A stretch of DNA of 25,528 nt from Cloacibacillus sp. (GCF_020860125.1 NZ_JAJBUX010000032.1:1-25528); one strand, 5' to 3'; counted from the first letter of the stretch, positions 1 to 8,440 are shown. Numbers and translations: made by a program. The notes: generated by a model from the letters alone, not told the origin.

Positions 1-168
1 CCCGGCCACATGAAAGACGACGTCGTATCCGGCAAAGGATTTTTCGCGCCATGTGTCGTCTATCATGTCAATGGTGTCGACATGATACTTGTCGGGCCAT
101 TGGGAGAGCCATTTTTCGAACGAGGTGCCGACGTAGCTGTTGGCGCCGGTGATGAGGATCTTTTTCAT
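1..168 (-). CDS. NAD-dependent epimerase/dehydratase, N-terminal part (cut by window edge)
   Basis: Only the first 56 codons are in the window; the reading frame runs off position 1. The protein begins MKKILITGANSYVGTSFEKW, the start of a Rossmann fold with a GxxxxxG-type nucleotide loop (residues 8-14), typical of extended short-chain dehydrogenases that epimerise or dehydrate nucleotide sugars. The stretch ending DVVFHVAG matches the second strand region of that family. The start ATG overlaps the stop codon of the upstream sugar transferase by four bases (ATGA), so the two are translationally coupled. Together they suggest a lipopolysaccharide, O-antigen or capsule locus. The exact substrate cannot be told from this fragment. 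Confidence 0.8.
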   Translation of the reverse strand, partial: MKKILITGANSYVGTSFEKWLSQWPDKYHVDTIDMIDDTWREKSFAGYDVVFHVAG

Positions 169-791
169 TGTCTATGTTCTCCGCCTGATAGTTTCTGCAG
201 TGTTCCCGTGCCACCCTCGACGACACCCTCTTTTTTCAGCACGCAGGCGATGGTGCCGAAGAAGCATTTGCAGTCGAAGAGGAAGCTCATTCTCTTTACG
301 TATTCGCCGTCATAGGCGGCCTTTACCTCTATTGGCAGTTCGTCGCGGCCGTTTATCTGAGCCCAGCCGGTCAGTCCCGGCAGTATGTCGTTCGCGCCGT
401 ATTTGTCGCGCTCGGCGATAAGGTCGTACTGGTTCCACAGCGCGGGACGCGGGCCGATGATGGACATTTGCCCGGCAAGAATATTCAATATTTGCGGTAG
501 TTCATCTAAAGAAAATTTACGCAGCCACGCACCACTGCTTGTGATCCATTTTTGCGGGTCATTTAGCATATGTGTTGGCATATTTGCCGGCGTATCGATA
601 TACATGGTTCTGAATTTAGGCATCATAAAGGTATTTTTATGCAGTCCAACACGCTTCTGCCAGAAGAAGACCGGGCCTTTGGAGTCGAGTTTTACGACAG
701 CGGCGACAGCCAGCATCGGCAGTGCGAGCAGCACCAGGCCGATGGCTGAGAGGGCGATATCGATCGTTCTTTTAAGGCAGCTTTTGTACAT
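165..791 (-). CDS. Initiating sugar-phosphate transferase (PglC/WcaJ-type bacterial sugar transferase)
   Basis: 208 residues, the size of the short monotopic phosphoglycosyl transferases. This family moves a sugar-1-phosphate from a UDP-sugar to undecaprenyl phosphate on the inner face of the cytoplasmic membrane, the first step of surface-glycan building. Visible motifs are KRTIDI (7-12), a hydrophobic re-entrant membrane helix (about 13-34), KFRTM (59-63), LRKFSLDELPQ with the catalytic Asp-Glu pair at 96-97, MSIIGPRP, and PGLTGWAQINGR. The start is supported by a CAGGAG ribosome site about six bases upstream. It lacks the multi-span N-terminal domain of WbaP-type enzymes. The coupled downstream epimerase supports a polysaccharide role; the sugar is unknown. 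Confidence 0.92.
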   Translation of the reverse strand: MYKSCLKRTIDIALSAIGLVLLALPMLAVAAVVKLDSKGPVFFWQKRVGLHKNTFMMPKFRTMYIDTPANMPTHMLNDPQKWITSSGAWLRKFSLDELPQILNILAGQMSIIGPRPALWNQYDLIAERDKYGANDILPGLTGWAQINGRDELPIEVKAAYDGEYVKRMSFLFDCKCFFGTIACVLKKEGVVEGGTGTLQKLSGGEHRQ

Positions 792-909
792 TTTTGTCTC
801 CTGTTTTTCATAAACTGTTTTTGCTTCTGTCTCTGCGCGGTGCGGAGAATAAATATCCGTCCGCCGGATTTCGGATCAGGTTCGGCATGGCCTATTCAGC
901 TGATCTTTG

Positions 910-3477
910 TCATTCCCGTCTCTGTGCCGGGGCTCTGCTGCCGTCCCGCTTCGCATTCAGCGCGTTCAGTTTCACGGCCTGTTCCGGCGAGAGTTTGCCC
1001 TGTTTGTGCAGCGTCCTTTGCCGGGCGACCCAGCGGGCGATGCGGGCGATTTCTTCCGTTTCGCCGCCGTTTCCGGCGGTGATCTTTATGTCTCCCTCTG
1101 TTTTGAACAGAGAGGCGGCGGCCTCGTATTTTTCGGACCAGGCGCGTTCGGCGGGCGTGCGCCAGTCTATCCCCAGCCTTTCCAGCTGGGCGATCTGTTC
1201 TTCGGTCAGGCTTTTTCCCTTCAATTCGCCGCGGTAGGTCTTTCTGCATTTGTAGAGCCATTTGCCGAGCCAGACGTTGTCTATTACATAATTTGGCGGG
1301 ATGTCCAGGTCTCCGTGTTCGCGGAGGTATTCTTCGCAGGCGGATATGCGTTTTTGCCAGGAATCTTCCGCAGTCCACTTGAAGCCCAGCGCGTCCAGTT
1401 TCGCGCGGCGCTCCGGCGTGACCTTGATCGCGGTCCGTCCCGTCTGGGAGTTGACCTCTACATGGTTTTTCAGCCATCTGCCGAGCGGGAAGCCGTTTGC
1501 GTTCACATATCCGGCGGGCACCTCAAGCGTACCGAATTCCCGATGGTAGGCCAGCGCCTGTTTGTAGCCGTATTCCCACTGCCTGGTGTAGGTGTCTAGC
1601 CAGTCCATGTGAATGGCGTCGAGCCGTTCTATCTGGGTCTCGGTCAGCGGTGCAGCTCCGTTCTGCCTGCCGCTTCTTATTTTGCGCATCCTCCGCAGCC
1701 AGGCGCCGATGCGCAGGCCCTCTTCGGAGATGTAGTTCGCCGGAATGTCAAGGCTGTGGTGTTTGCGGTAATATTCCGCGCAGGCAAGGTAGTTCCGCTC
1801 CCATTGATAGTCCACTTTGTCCCAGATTATACCGAGTTTGTTGAGGGCCGCGATGCGTTCGTCCGTGAGGTAGTAGCCGCATCTGCCGTTGTTCTTTGCC
1901 TGGCGGAGGTTGCAGATCCATTTGCCGAGTTCCAGCCCTTCGGGGGTGACATAGCTGGCATGGATGTCGATGTTGCCACTGTTGAATTTGTATCGGCACA
2001 GCGCCTGATAGAACCTCTCCCATGAACAATCGTAGCGGTTCTTCCAGCGCATGCCGATGCTTTCAAGTTTTTCTATTCTCTCTTTGCCGAGTATCCCCGG
2101 AATTTTACCGGCGTAGACGAGCCGCTGTGTGTTGAGCCACGAACCGAGGGAATAGCCGTCGGGGGTCTGGTAACGTTTCGAGACCTCAAGATTTCCATGT
2201 CCCCTGTAATATGCCCGCGCATGGCCGAACATGGTCTCCCATGAGGCGGAGAGGCTCTCTTCCAGTTCGTTGAAGAGGCGTCTGCTGTCGCGCACCTCGT
2301 CGATGATGGTAAAGGAGTCGTTGACGATCCTGTTTTCTTCTCCCATTATCTGGTAACGGTCTATTACCGAACGCATCTCCTCCTGGACGGCGGAGACGCT
2401 GTAGAGGTTTTCGATGTTGTTGACGACATCTATAATGACGGTTTTTTCCCTGCTGCCCGCCGACAGGGCGCGCCCGATCTGCTGCTTGTAGACGATTGGG
2501 GAGACGGTGGGGCGGAAGAGGATCACACCCGTGATGTCGTCGATATGGACGCCCTCGTTGAGCATGTCGATGCAGAGCAGGAGCTTTAGCCCCTGGCGGC
2601 CGTCTGTTTTGAAGGCGGCAAAGGCTTGGGACGTTCCGGGGTCGTCGGCGTAGGCCTGGTATAGATGTATATTTGTGCCGCCGCAGACCTTGCCGAACCA
2701 CTCCGGTATATGGCAGGCGATCTCTTTCAGATGTTCGACGCTAGAGCAGAAGATGATGTATTTGCCGTTGGCGTTGGTCATGTGTTTTTGAAAGACGATG
2801 TCCAACCCCTCGGACTTTTCCAGCGCGCGTCTGAGGGCGTCGAGGCGTTTCTGCGCCGCGTCGCGCACGGCGCTGTTTTTTGCCCCTTTGATACGGGCCT
2901 GGTATTTTTCCAAATCCTTCTCGCATGAATAGATGGAGACAACATAGGTCGGCGGGGTGAGAATGCCGCGCACTATCGCCTCACCGAGCGTCATCTCCGA
3001 GGCGATGTTACCGTCAAAGAGTTCGTCGGCCATATCGCGCTGATTGTCGAGGTAACGGATGTTTGTCGCCGACAGGCCGAGCACCGGCGCCTGTGGATAC
3101 GCCGCAAGCAGCCGCTGGACCCCGTTGCCCCACATCTGCGCGCCGCAGCGGTGAAATTCGTCGAGCACGATGTAGTCGGGACGGATATCTTCGATTGCGG
3201 CGGCGTCCATCATCATGAGCTTGGCGTAGGTGAAGAAGCTTATATTCTTCGGTTGAGCGGCGCCCGCGGCCTTGATGTTTTCTATCTGCGTCTTAAAGAT
3301 GTACTCGCTGGGCGATAGCCAGCAGACAACAGCTTCGGGTTTATCCTCGGCCAGTTTGAAGCCGATAAAGGATTTTCCCGTGCCGGTGGGGTGCACGATG
3401 GCGGCCCTGCCGTTTTCCTTCAGCATGGAAAGGGCGGATTCATAGGCTATGCGGTTATGTTCAAACAGCTCCAGCAT
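910..3477 (-). CDS. DEAD/DEAH-type superfamily 2 helicase with about six C-terminal helicase-associated repeats
   Basis: 855 residues. The N-terminal half is a superfamily 2 ATPase: Walker A PTGTGKS (30-36), DEFH box (106-109), SAT motif (136-138), and a second RecA lobe containing LCIDMLNEGVHIDDITGVI and the QQIGRALSAG motif VI near 330-340. From roughly residue 405 to the end there are about six tandem units of 65-75 residues. Each has a Trp near its start, a G-(N/T/S/D)-(L/I)-(D/E)-(I/V) core, a Y-x-(T/S)-x-(E/D)-G turn, LGxWL, and a closing L-x-x-(L/I)-G-(I/M)-x-W. This matches the helicase-associated (HA) domain, whose role is not established. The last unit is the most diverged. The gene lies between a glycan cluster and a repressor gene, with no restriction or toxin partner visible. 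Start supported by AAAGGAG about 11 bases upstream. Confidence 0.85.
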   Translation of the reverse strand: MLELFEHNRIAYESALSMLKENGRAAIVHPTGTGKSFIGFKLAEDKPEAVVCWLSPSEYIFKTQIENIKAAGAAQPKNISFFTYAKLMMMDAAAIEDIRPDYIVLDEFHRCGAQMWGNGVQRLLAAYPQAPVLGLSATNIRYLDNQRDMADELFDGNIASEMTLGEAIVRGILTPPTYVVSIYSCEKDLEKYQARIKGAKNSAVRDAAQKRLDALRRALEKSEGLDIVFQKHMTNANGKYIIFCSSVEHLKEIACHIPEWFGKVCGGTNIHLYQAYADDPGTSQAFAAFKTDGRQGLKLLLCIDMLNEGVHIDDITGVILFRPTVSPIVYKQQIGRALSAGSREKTVIIDVVNNIENLYSVSAVQEEMRSVIDRYQIMGEENRIVNDSFTIIDEVRDSRRLFNELEESLSASWETMFGHARAYYRGHGNLEVSKRYQTPDGYSLGSWLNTQRLVYAGKIPGILGKERIEKLESIGMRWKNRYDCSWERFYQALCRYKFNSGNIDIHASYVTPEGLELGKWICNLRQAKNNGRCGYYLTDERIAALNKLGIIWDKVDYQWERNYLACAEYYRKHHSLDIPANYISEEGLRIGAWLRRMRKIRSGRQNGAAPLTETQIERLDAIHMDWLDTYTRQWEYGYKQALAYHREFGTLEVPAGYVNANGFPLGRWLKNHVEVNSQTGRTAIKVTPERRAKLDALGFKWTAEDSWQKRISACEEYLREHGDLDIPPNYVIDNVWLGKWLYKCRKTYRGELKGKSLTEEQIAQLERLGIDWRTPAERAWSEKYEAAASLFKTEGDIKITAGNGGETEEIARIARWVARQRTLHKQGKLSPEQAVKLNALNAKRDGSRAPAQRRE

Positions 3478-3675
3478 TTAACCCACTACTCCTTTCCCGG
3501 CACGAAGGCAACGAAACATCAGTACAGACAGCCTGATCTCTGCCTGGCGATGGTCGTCTTTAGAACTTCAATTCACGATTTTTTACAGTGATACTAATGG
3601 CCTGTTATTCCCAAGACATTATCAAGCTAATCTTATCGCCACAATCTCTATATGTCAATTCTAATTTACAAAATA

Positions 3676-3731
3676 TGTAGTTTTCGCAATATGGACCGAT
3701 TATGGGACAACTTATAATGTAGGTTTCGCAA
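3676..3731 (+). promoter_or_regulatory. XRE-gene promoter bracketed by two 14-bp direct repeats (candidate operators)
   Basis: TGTAGTTTTCGCAA at 3676-3689 and TGTAGGTTTCGCAA at 3718-3731 differ at one base and lie 42 bp apart, four helical turns. A consensus TATAAT (3713-3718) sits between them and just touches the second copy; the -35 region at about 3690-3695 is poor. One repeat would cover the -35 region and the other the transcription start. The layout fits repression, probably by the XRE protein encoded just downstream. The binding protein is inferred. Confidence 0.55.
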
Positions 3732-3746
3732 AGGTGGTGTATGCGG

Positions 3747-4187
3747 ATGTCTTTGGGTGAGAGAATGCGGGAGATGCGGAAGATGCTGCGCCTGAGCCAG
3801 GAAGAGCTGGCCTTTAGGTTGGGAACGAACAGAGTGAGTGTCTCCCAGTGGGAGAATAACAGAGTTATGCCGGATGCCGATAGTCTGATAAAGACGGCGG
3901 CGGTTCTGGGAACAAGCGTCGGCTTTCTGCTTGGTGAAACGGATGACCCCGCGCTGTCTCTTCGTTCGGGTGACAATGACCGTGCCAGTCCCGCTCTCTC
4001 GGAGGAGGAACCAGCCGCTGCCGCACATAGATATGGTATTGAAGAGGATATGCTTCTTAATTTGTTTAACCATCTCGACCGGGCCGGCAAGGCGGAGGTC
4101 ATAGATTTTATCCAGTACAAGCTTTTTCGTCTGCAAAATGCAAAGGGTTCCAGCCAATTTGACACTACTTGGCGCCTGAAGGCATAG
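3747..4187 (+). CDS. XRE-family helix-turn-helix transcriptional regulator
   Basis: 146 residues from the chosen start. Residues 1-60 form a Cro/C1-type helix-turn-helix (GERMREMRKMLRLSQEELAF, then a recognition helix around NRVSVSQWENNRVMPD), followed by LLGETDD and a C-terminal region without a recognised catalytic motif (LFNHLDRAGKAEVIDFIQYK). An ATG at 3741 would add two residues, but the AGGTGG ribosome site (3732-3737) is only three bases from it and nine from 3747, so 3747 is preferred. It probably acts as a dimeric repressor of its own promoter, where two operator-like repeats flank the -10. It runs towards the exonuclease gene and away from the helicase gene. No protease or phage partner is visible. 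Confidence 0.85.
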   Translation: MSLGERMREMRKMLRLSQEELAFRLGTNRVSVSQWENNRVMPDADSLIKTAAVLGTSVGFLLGETDDPALSLRSGDNDRASPALSEEEPAAAAHRYGIEEDMLLNLFNHLDRAGKAEVIDFIQYKLFRLQNAKGSSQFDTTWRLKA

Positions 4188-4321
4188 AACGGCTGCGGAG
4201 CATCGTTTGACGGTAAGTCTGCGCCGGTACCGCGGCGCGATATTATAACTCACTTACAAGGAATTTTCTCCTTACATACCCCGTAATGGACCGCGTCCGG
4301 CGGTCATAAACATCCAGATAT

Positions 4322-5245
4322 TTACTTTGTAAAATTCGCGGTCATAGGCTCTTGTTTGACGGGCCGGTGTCTCCTTCTGCGTCTTGTCCTGCCGCTCTTT
4401 TCGGGGGCGGGGAGGGAGGGGAGTTCGGCAAACCATTGTGCCAGCCCTCGGGCGCTCATCGCGGAGTCTTTTGCAATGGTAATGGAAGGGCATTTTTTTA
4501 TGAGCTTTTTCGCCCTGCCGAGGTCTTTCAGCCTGGGGCAGTCGGCGAGCTGTACTGTTTTTTTATTTTTGAGCCTGTGCAGGTAGTTTTCCAGCACGTC
4601 CAGGTCGGAATGGGTGAGCAGCTCCGGCAGCTCCGGCTCATGGAAATCCGGTGTCTGGGAGAAGTCCGCGAGCGAGCGGAGGGAGTCTATCGAGAGCTCT
4701 TCCGCCAGCGCCAGCGCCAGCTTCGCGCATCCCTCTGCGTCGGAGCCAGCGTGGTGCGACTCGAGGGAGATGCCGTAACGGCCGCAGAGAGCCTCGAGGT
4801 TGTATTTGTTGTTTTCTCCGTGGATATCCGCCCGCTGTGCCAGCTCTAAGGTGCAGAGATGCCCGTATTTCTGGTAATGGTATTTTATCCGGTAGCTGCT
4901 TAGTATCGCGTCCAGGGTCATGGCGTCGTCGCGGAAGCTGTGGGCGACGAGGGGGCGTCCCTCTATGTAGGGGAGGATCTTTTTCCAGACTTTGTCGAAG
5001 GTCAGCGCGTCTTCCACGTCGAGATAGGTGATCCCGTGTATCTCCATCGCCTTTTTCTGAAAGTAGAAGACGCGCTGCGGCGGCCTGACGAGGTATTCGC
5101 AGGATTTTATGATCCGCCCCCGCTCGACGGCGCATATCCCCACCTGGCAGACGGAATTCTGGCTGTTGTTGGCTCTCTCGAAGTCGATAGCCGTGAATGT
5201 GAATTCGTCGTCCTGCGGCAGATTCTTCTGGACGTTAATTATCAT
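4322..5245 (-). CDS. DnaQ-like DEDDh 3'-5' exonuclease
   Basis: 307 residues. Residues 15-180 carry a DEDDh exonuclease domain: D21 and E23 in AIDFERA (metal binding), D107 in VAHSFRDDAMTLD, and H164 with D169 in HHAGSDAEG. This domain removes nucleotides from a 3' end using two metal ions. The C-terminal 120 residues contain a leucine-rich helical part and a strongly basic tail (RTRRRRRHRP near residue 290) that could bind nucleic acid; they do not resemble a BRCT or helicase domain. The gene begins 60 bases after the UvrA-like gene on the same strand, so the two are probably co-transcribed. Start supported by AAGGAA about nine bases upstream. It is not the polymerase III epsilon subunit by context; the true substrate is unknown. 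Confidence 0.85.
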   Translation of the reverse strand: MIINVQKNLPQDDEFTFTAIDFERANNSQNSVCQVGICAVERGRIIKSCEYLVRPPQRVFYFQKKAMEIHGITYLDVEDALTFDKVWKKILPYIEGRPLVAHSFRDDAMTLDAILSSYRIKYHYQKYGHLCTLELAQRADIHGENNKYNLEALCGRYGISLESHHAGSDAEGCAKLALALAEELSIDSLRSLADFSQTPDFHEPELPELLTHSDLDVLENYLHRLKNKKTVQLADCPRLKDLGRAKKLIKKCPSITIAKDSAMSARGLAQWFAELPSLPAPEKSGRTRRRRRHRPVKQEPMTANFTK

Positions 5246-5305
5246 TGGCAGCTTCCTTTATATTAATAATTTTACGCGAAAAGGACTCGAAGTCTTTGGC
5301 GCGTG

Positions 5306-7564
5306 TTAGTATTCCGGCAGGCTGTCTTTTAAATACGGCCTGGTCACGGAGCTTTCACAGCCGAGCATCTCCCGCGGGATACCGTGAAAGATCACCTCGC
5401 CGCCGGACTGCCCGCCGCCCGGTCCCATCTCTATTATATAGTCGGCCTCTTTCATGACGTCGACGCTGTGTTCGACGAGAAAAAGGGTGTTGCCGGCGTC
5501 GGTCATCTCGTTGAAGAGTTTCATCAGTGTCCTGATGTCGTCTAGGTGCAGCCCGTCGGTGGGTTCGTCGAGTATGAAGATGGAACCGCGCCGCGCGAGG
5601 TGCGAGGCGAGTTTGACGCGCTGGAGCTCGCCGCCGGAGAGGGTCGTCATCGACTGGTTGAGGTGCAGGTAGCCGAGGCCGACGCGCTGGAGCGAGAGGA
5701 GCTTTTCGCAGAGCGGCTTGCCGGCGAAAAATTCCGCCGCCTCGTCGACGGTCATGTCCATCACTTCGGCGATGTTCTTTCCATTATATGTGTAGGCGAG
5801 CGCCTCTTTCGAGTAGCGTTTGCCGCGGCATAGGTCGCAGACCGTTTCAATAGAGTCCATAAACGCCATGCCGGAGACGATCATGCCGGAGCCGCCGCAG
5901 GCGGGACAGGCGCCTTTGGAGTTGAAGCTGAACCAGGCGGCGGCTACTTTGTTCGCCGCCGCGAAGAGCGCGCGTATCTCGTCGGATATGTCGAGGTAGG
6001 TCGCGGGGGTCGAGCGAAGGTTGATGCCGATGTTTTTCTGCCCAATGAAAATGGTCTCTTCGGGGCAGTCTCTTTGGAAGGACTCCATCAGCGAGCTTTT
6101 GCCCGAGCCCGCGACGCCAGCGATGACCGTCAGCACGCCGAGCGGTAGTTTGGCGGTGACGTCTTTCAGGTTGTGCAGCGAGGTCGGCCCGAGCTCGAAC
6201 CAGCCCGTCGGTCGGCGCAGGTTTTCTTTAAAGGGGCTTTTCCTTTTGAGCATGCGCCCCGTGAGGTTATCGGCGGCGAGGAGCCCCTCGTAGCTGCCCT
6301 CAAAGATGATGCGGCCTCCCGCGCTTCCCGCGCCGGGGCCCATGTCGATTATATGGTCGGCGAGTTTGATCACCTCGCGGTGGTGCTCGACGATGAGCAC
6401 GGTGTTCCCGTGGTCGCGCAGGGCGCACAGCGATTCTTTGAGCAGGCTGATGTCCTTCGGATGGAGGCCGACGCTCGGTTCGTCGAGTACGTAGGCCATG
6501 TCGGTGAGTGCCGAGTTGATGTACTTGGCGATCTTGATGCGCTGTGCCTCGCCGCCGGATAGAGTGCCGGTGCCGCGGGAGAGCGAAAGGTAGCCGAGGC
6601 CGATCTGCACGAGCGCCCCGAGCCGGCGTCCGAGTTCGCGTTTGATATCCGCCGCCATCGGGTCGGTTATCGAGGCGACGAAGTCTATCGCCTCGGGAAT
6701 GGACATCGCGGTGACGTCGGCGATATTTTTGCCGTTTATAAGGCAGCTGCGCACCTTTTCGTTGACGCGCGAACCGTGGCATTCGGGGCATTCGTAGGTG
6801 CTTACCATCTTGTCGAGGATGTGGTGGAAACGTTTGCCCTCCTTTGTGGTGATGATGCTGCGGTACATGCGCGGGTAGATTCCTTCGAACTTCGCCGACT
6901 TCGGCCAGTTAGAGGGTGGATTCTTGAGCCGTATCTGCGGCGAGTGGAGGAAGAGCTCAAGCTCCTCCGGGCTGTAGTCTTTTATCTTCTTGTCGAGGTC
7001 GAAGAGGCCGCTGTAGGCGTAGCGTTTCCAGCGCCAGAGCCCTCTGCCGAAGGTGGGGAAGTGGATGGTGTCCTCGTCGTTGAGGCTCTTGTTGAAGTCG
7101 ACGAGCTTGTGGATGTCCAGGTCGTTGACGATGCCGAGGCCGTCGCAGCGCGGACATTTCCCCGCCGGGTGGTTAAAGGAAAAGACATCCGAGTAGCCGA
7201 TGAAGGGGCGTCCGACGCGCGAAAAGAGCAGGCGCAGGATTGAATAGATATCTGTATAGGTGCCGACCGTCGAACGCGTGTTCGCCGCGGGCTTCTTTTG
7301 ATCGATGACGATCGTCACCGGCAGGTTGGCGATGCGCTCCACCTCCGGGCGGCCGTATTTTGGCAGATATTGCTGCATGAAGCTCGGGAAGGTCTCGTTG
7401 AGCTCGCGCCGTGATTCCGCGGCGATGGTGTCGAGGCAGAGCGACGATTTGCCGGAGCCGGAGACGCCGGTGAATACGGTGACGACCTTTTTGGGGATCT
7501 TGAGGGAGACGTTTTTGAGGTTGTTTTCAAAGGCGTTTGTTATTTCGATAAATTCATGTGCCAT
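5306..7564 (-). CDS. UvrA-like ABC ATPase without the UvrB-binding domain
   Basis: 752 residues, against about 940 for canonical UvrA. Two ABC modules are intact: Walker A GVSGSGKS (33-40) with signature LSGGEAQR (about 335), and GVAGSGKS (about 483) with LSGGELQR (about 643). The second zinc module keeps both CxxC pairs (CPAC and CDLC, about 553-580). The first keeps only CPRC (137-140). In canonical UvrA about 130 residues holding the UvrB-binding domain and the first CxxC pair lie between the RVGxP and FSFNxPAG motifs; here those motifs are about ten residues apart (117-135). It therefore probably cannot load UvrB. Short UvrA paralogs such as DrrC are tied to resistance to DNA-binding drugs. 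A DEDDh exonuclease gene follows. The start has a GGAG site 12 bases upstream. Confidence 0.88.
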   Translation of the reverse strand: MAHEFIEITNAFENNLKNVSLKIPKKVVTVFTGVSGSGKSSLCLDTIAAESRRELNETFPSFMQQYLPKYGRPEVERIANLPVTIVIDQKKPAANTRSTVGTYTDIYSILRLLFSRVGRPFIGYSDVFSFNHPAGKCPRCDGLGIVNDLDIHKLVDFNKSLNDEDTIHFPTFGRGLWRWKRYAYSGLFDLDKKIKDYSPEELELFLHSPQIRLKNPPSNWPKSAKFEGIYPRMYRSIITTKEGKRFHHILDKMVSTYECPECHGSRVNEKVRSCLINGKNIADVTAMSIPEAIDFVASITDPMAADIKRELGRRLGALVQIGLGYLSLSRGTGTLSGGEAQRIKIAKYINSALTDMAYVLDEPSVGLHPKDISLLKESLCALRDHGNTVLIVEHHREVIKLADHIIDMGPGAGSAGGRIIFEGSYEGLLAADNLTGRMLKRKSPFKENLRRPTGWFELGPTSLHNLKDVTAKLPLGVLTVIAGVAGSGKSSLMESFQRDCPEETIFIGQKNIGINLRSTPATYLDISDEIRALFAAANKVAAAWFSFNSKGACPACGGSGMIVSGMAFMDSIETVCDLCRGKRYSKEALAYTYNGKNIAEVMDMTVDEAAEFFAGKPLCEKLLSLQRVGLGYLHLNQSMTTLSGGELQRVKLASHLARRGSIFILDEPTDGLHLDDIRTLMKLFNEMTDAGNTLFLVEHSVDVMKEADYIIEMGPGGGQSGGEVIFHGIPREMLGCESSVTRPYLKDSLPEY

Positions 7565-7656
7565 TCTATTTCTTCACTCCATTTGCTGCCGGCAGGGCTG
7601 CCGTTATCTGCGCCGCCGCGCTTTGCGGCATCTGCCCAATAATGGGCGGCGAACTC

Positions 7657-7685
7657 TTGACATAGTCTGTGTTAAATGTTCCAAT
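7657..7685 (+). promoter_or_regulatory. Possible promoter of the flavodoxin-fold reductase gene
   Basis: TTGACA at 7657-7662 is followed after 17 bases by TCCAAT (7680-7685), a four-of-six match to the -10 consensus. It would give a 5' untranslated region of about 105 bases before the gene at 7798. The spacer also contains the divergent start region of the UvrA-like gene, for which no clear promoter is seen. Confidence 0.3.
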
Positions 7686-7797
7686 ATTCACTAAGGCAGA
7701 CATTGCCACCTTAAATAGGATAACATAGGCGGAGCACAAAAACGCCTAGTTTGTATATCAAATAAATAACATAACTCCTAAGGGGGAAAAAGACAAT

Positions 7798-8370
7798 ATG
7801 AAAATATTAGCGTTACAGGGCAGTCCACGTCTGCGCGGCAACACGGCGATCCTGCTCTCTCAGTTTGTGAACGGCGCGCGCGCCGCCGGCGGCGACGTCG
7901 AGGTGGTAAATCTGCAGGAGCAGAACATCCATCCCTGCGACGCCTGTGACATGTGCGAATGCGGCGAGCGCGAATTTTGCGTCTATAACGACTCGATGCG
8001 CGGAATCATGAAAAAGGTCAGGGCGGCCGACGCCCTGGTGCTCGCGACGCCGGTGTGGTGGACGGGCGCCTCTACCCTCACGAAGATATTTCTCGACCGC
8101 CTATACGGTTACAAGACGCGCGAATACTTTGAGGGCAAGGGAATATTCCTCATTACGACATACTTTGACAACCACGCGCACACGCAGCCTCTTCCGGGCG
8201 CCGATATTGTCGGTTATGTGATCCAGTCGGTATCGGACTTTACCGGAATGGAGTTCCTTGGGCACCTGCGCTCCGCGGTGGAGGGTACCGTTTTGGAGGA
8301 TACCACGATTCTGGACCGCGCCTTTACGGAGGGTAAGAACTTCGTGAAAGTAATAACCGAGACTAAATAA
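7798..8370 (+). CDS. Flavodoxin-family NAD(P)H-dependent FMN reductase, iron-sulfur flavoprotein-like
   Basis: 190 residues. The N-terminus has the FMN-phosphate loop GSPRLRGNT (8-16) of the NADPH-dependent FMN reductase and iron-sulfur flavoprotein families. A compact cysteine cluster follows: C47, C50, C53 and C61 (CxxCxxC then a fourth Cys), plus C55. This is the spacing that carries a [4Fe-4S] cluster in archaeal iron-sulfur flavoproteins. The ATPVWWTGAS segment matches the second flavin-contacting loop. It is a cytoplasmic electron-transfer enzyme, probably dimeric, with an unknown acceptor. It is monocistronic: a clear terminator follows within 40 bases. Start supported by AAGGGGG about 11 bases upstream. 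The cluster is inferred; these cysteines also occur in relatives of unproven cofactor content. Confidence 0.82.
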   Translation: MKILALQGSPRLRGNTAILLSQFVNGARAAGGDVEVVNLQEQNIHPCDACDMCECGEREFCVYNDSMRGIMKKVRAADALVLATPVWWTGASTLTKIFLDRLYGYKTREYFEGKGIFLITTYFDNHAHTQPLPGADIVGYVIQSVSDFTGMEFLGHLRSAVEGTVLEDTTILDRAFTEGKNFVKVITETK

Positions 8371-8407
8371 AAATTTAAAGTAAATTTATAATAATTTAAG
8401 GTTAATC

Positions 8408-8440
8408 CCCCTCGTTCCTTTAGAAAACGAGGGGTTCTTT
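8408..8440 (+). terminator. Intrinsic terminator of the flavodoxin-family gene
   Basis: CCCCTCGTT (8408-8416) pairs perfectly with AACGAGGGG (8426-8434) around a nine-base loop and is followed by TTCTTTATTTATT. It lies about 40 bases after the stop codon at 8370. Confidence 0.85.

Noticed and set aside
910..1599. Long plus-strand frames opposite the helicase and other minus-strand genes
   Set aside because: Shadow frames of GC-rich genes; they lack ribosome sites and protein-family motifs.
4221..4238. GCGCCG/CGGCGC hairpin between the XRE and exonuclease genes
   Set aside because: A short six-base stem with no T-run on either strand; too weak to call a terminator.
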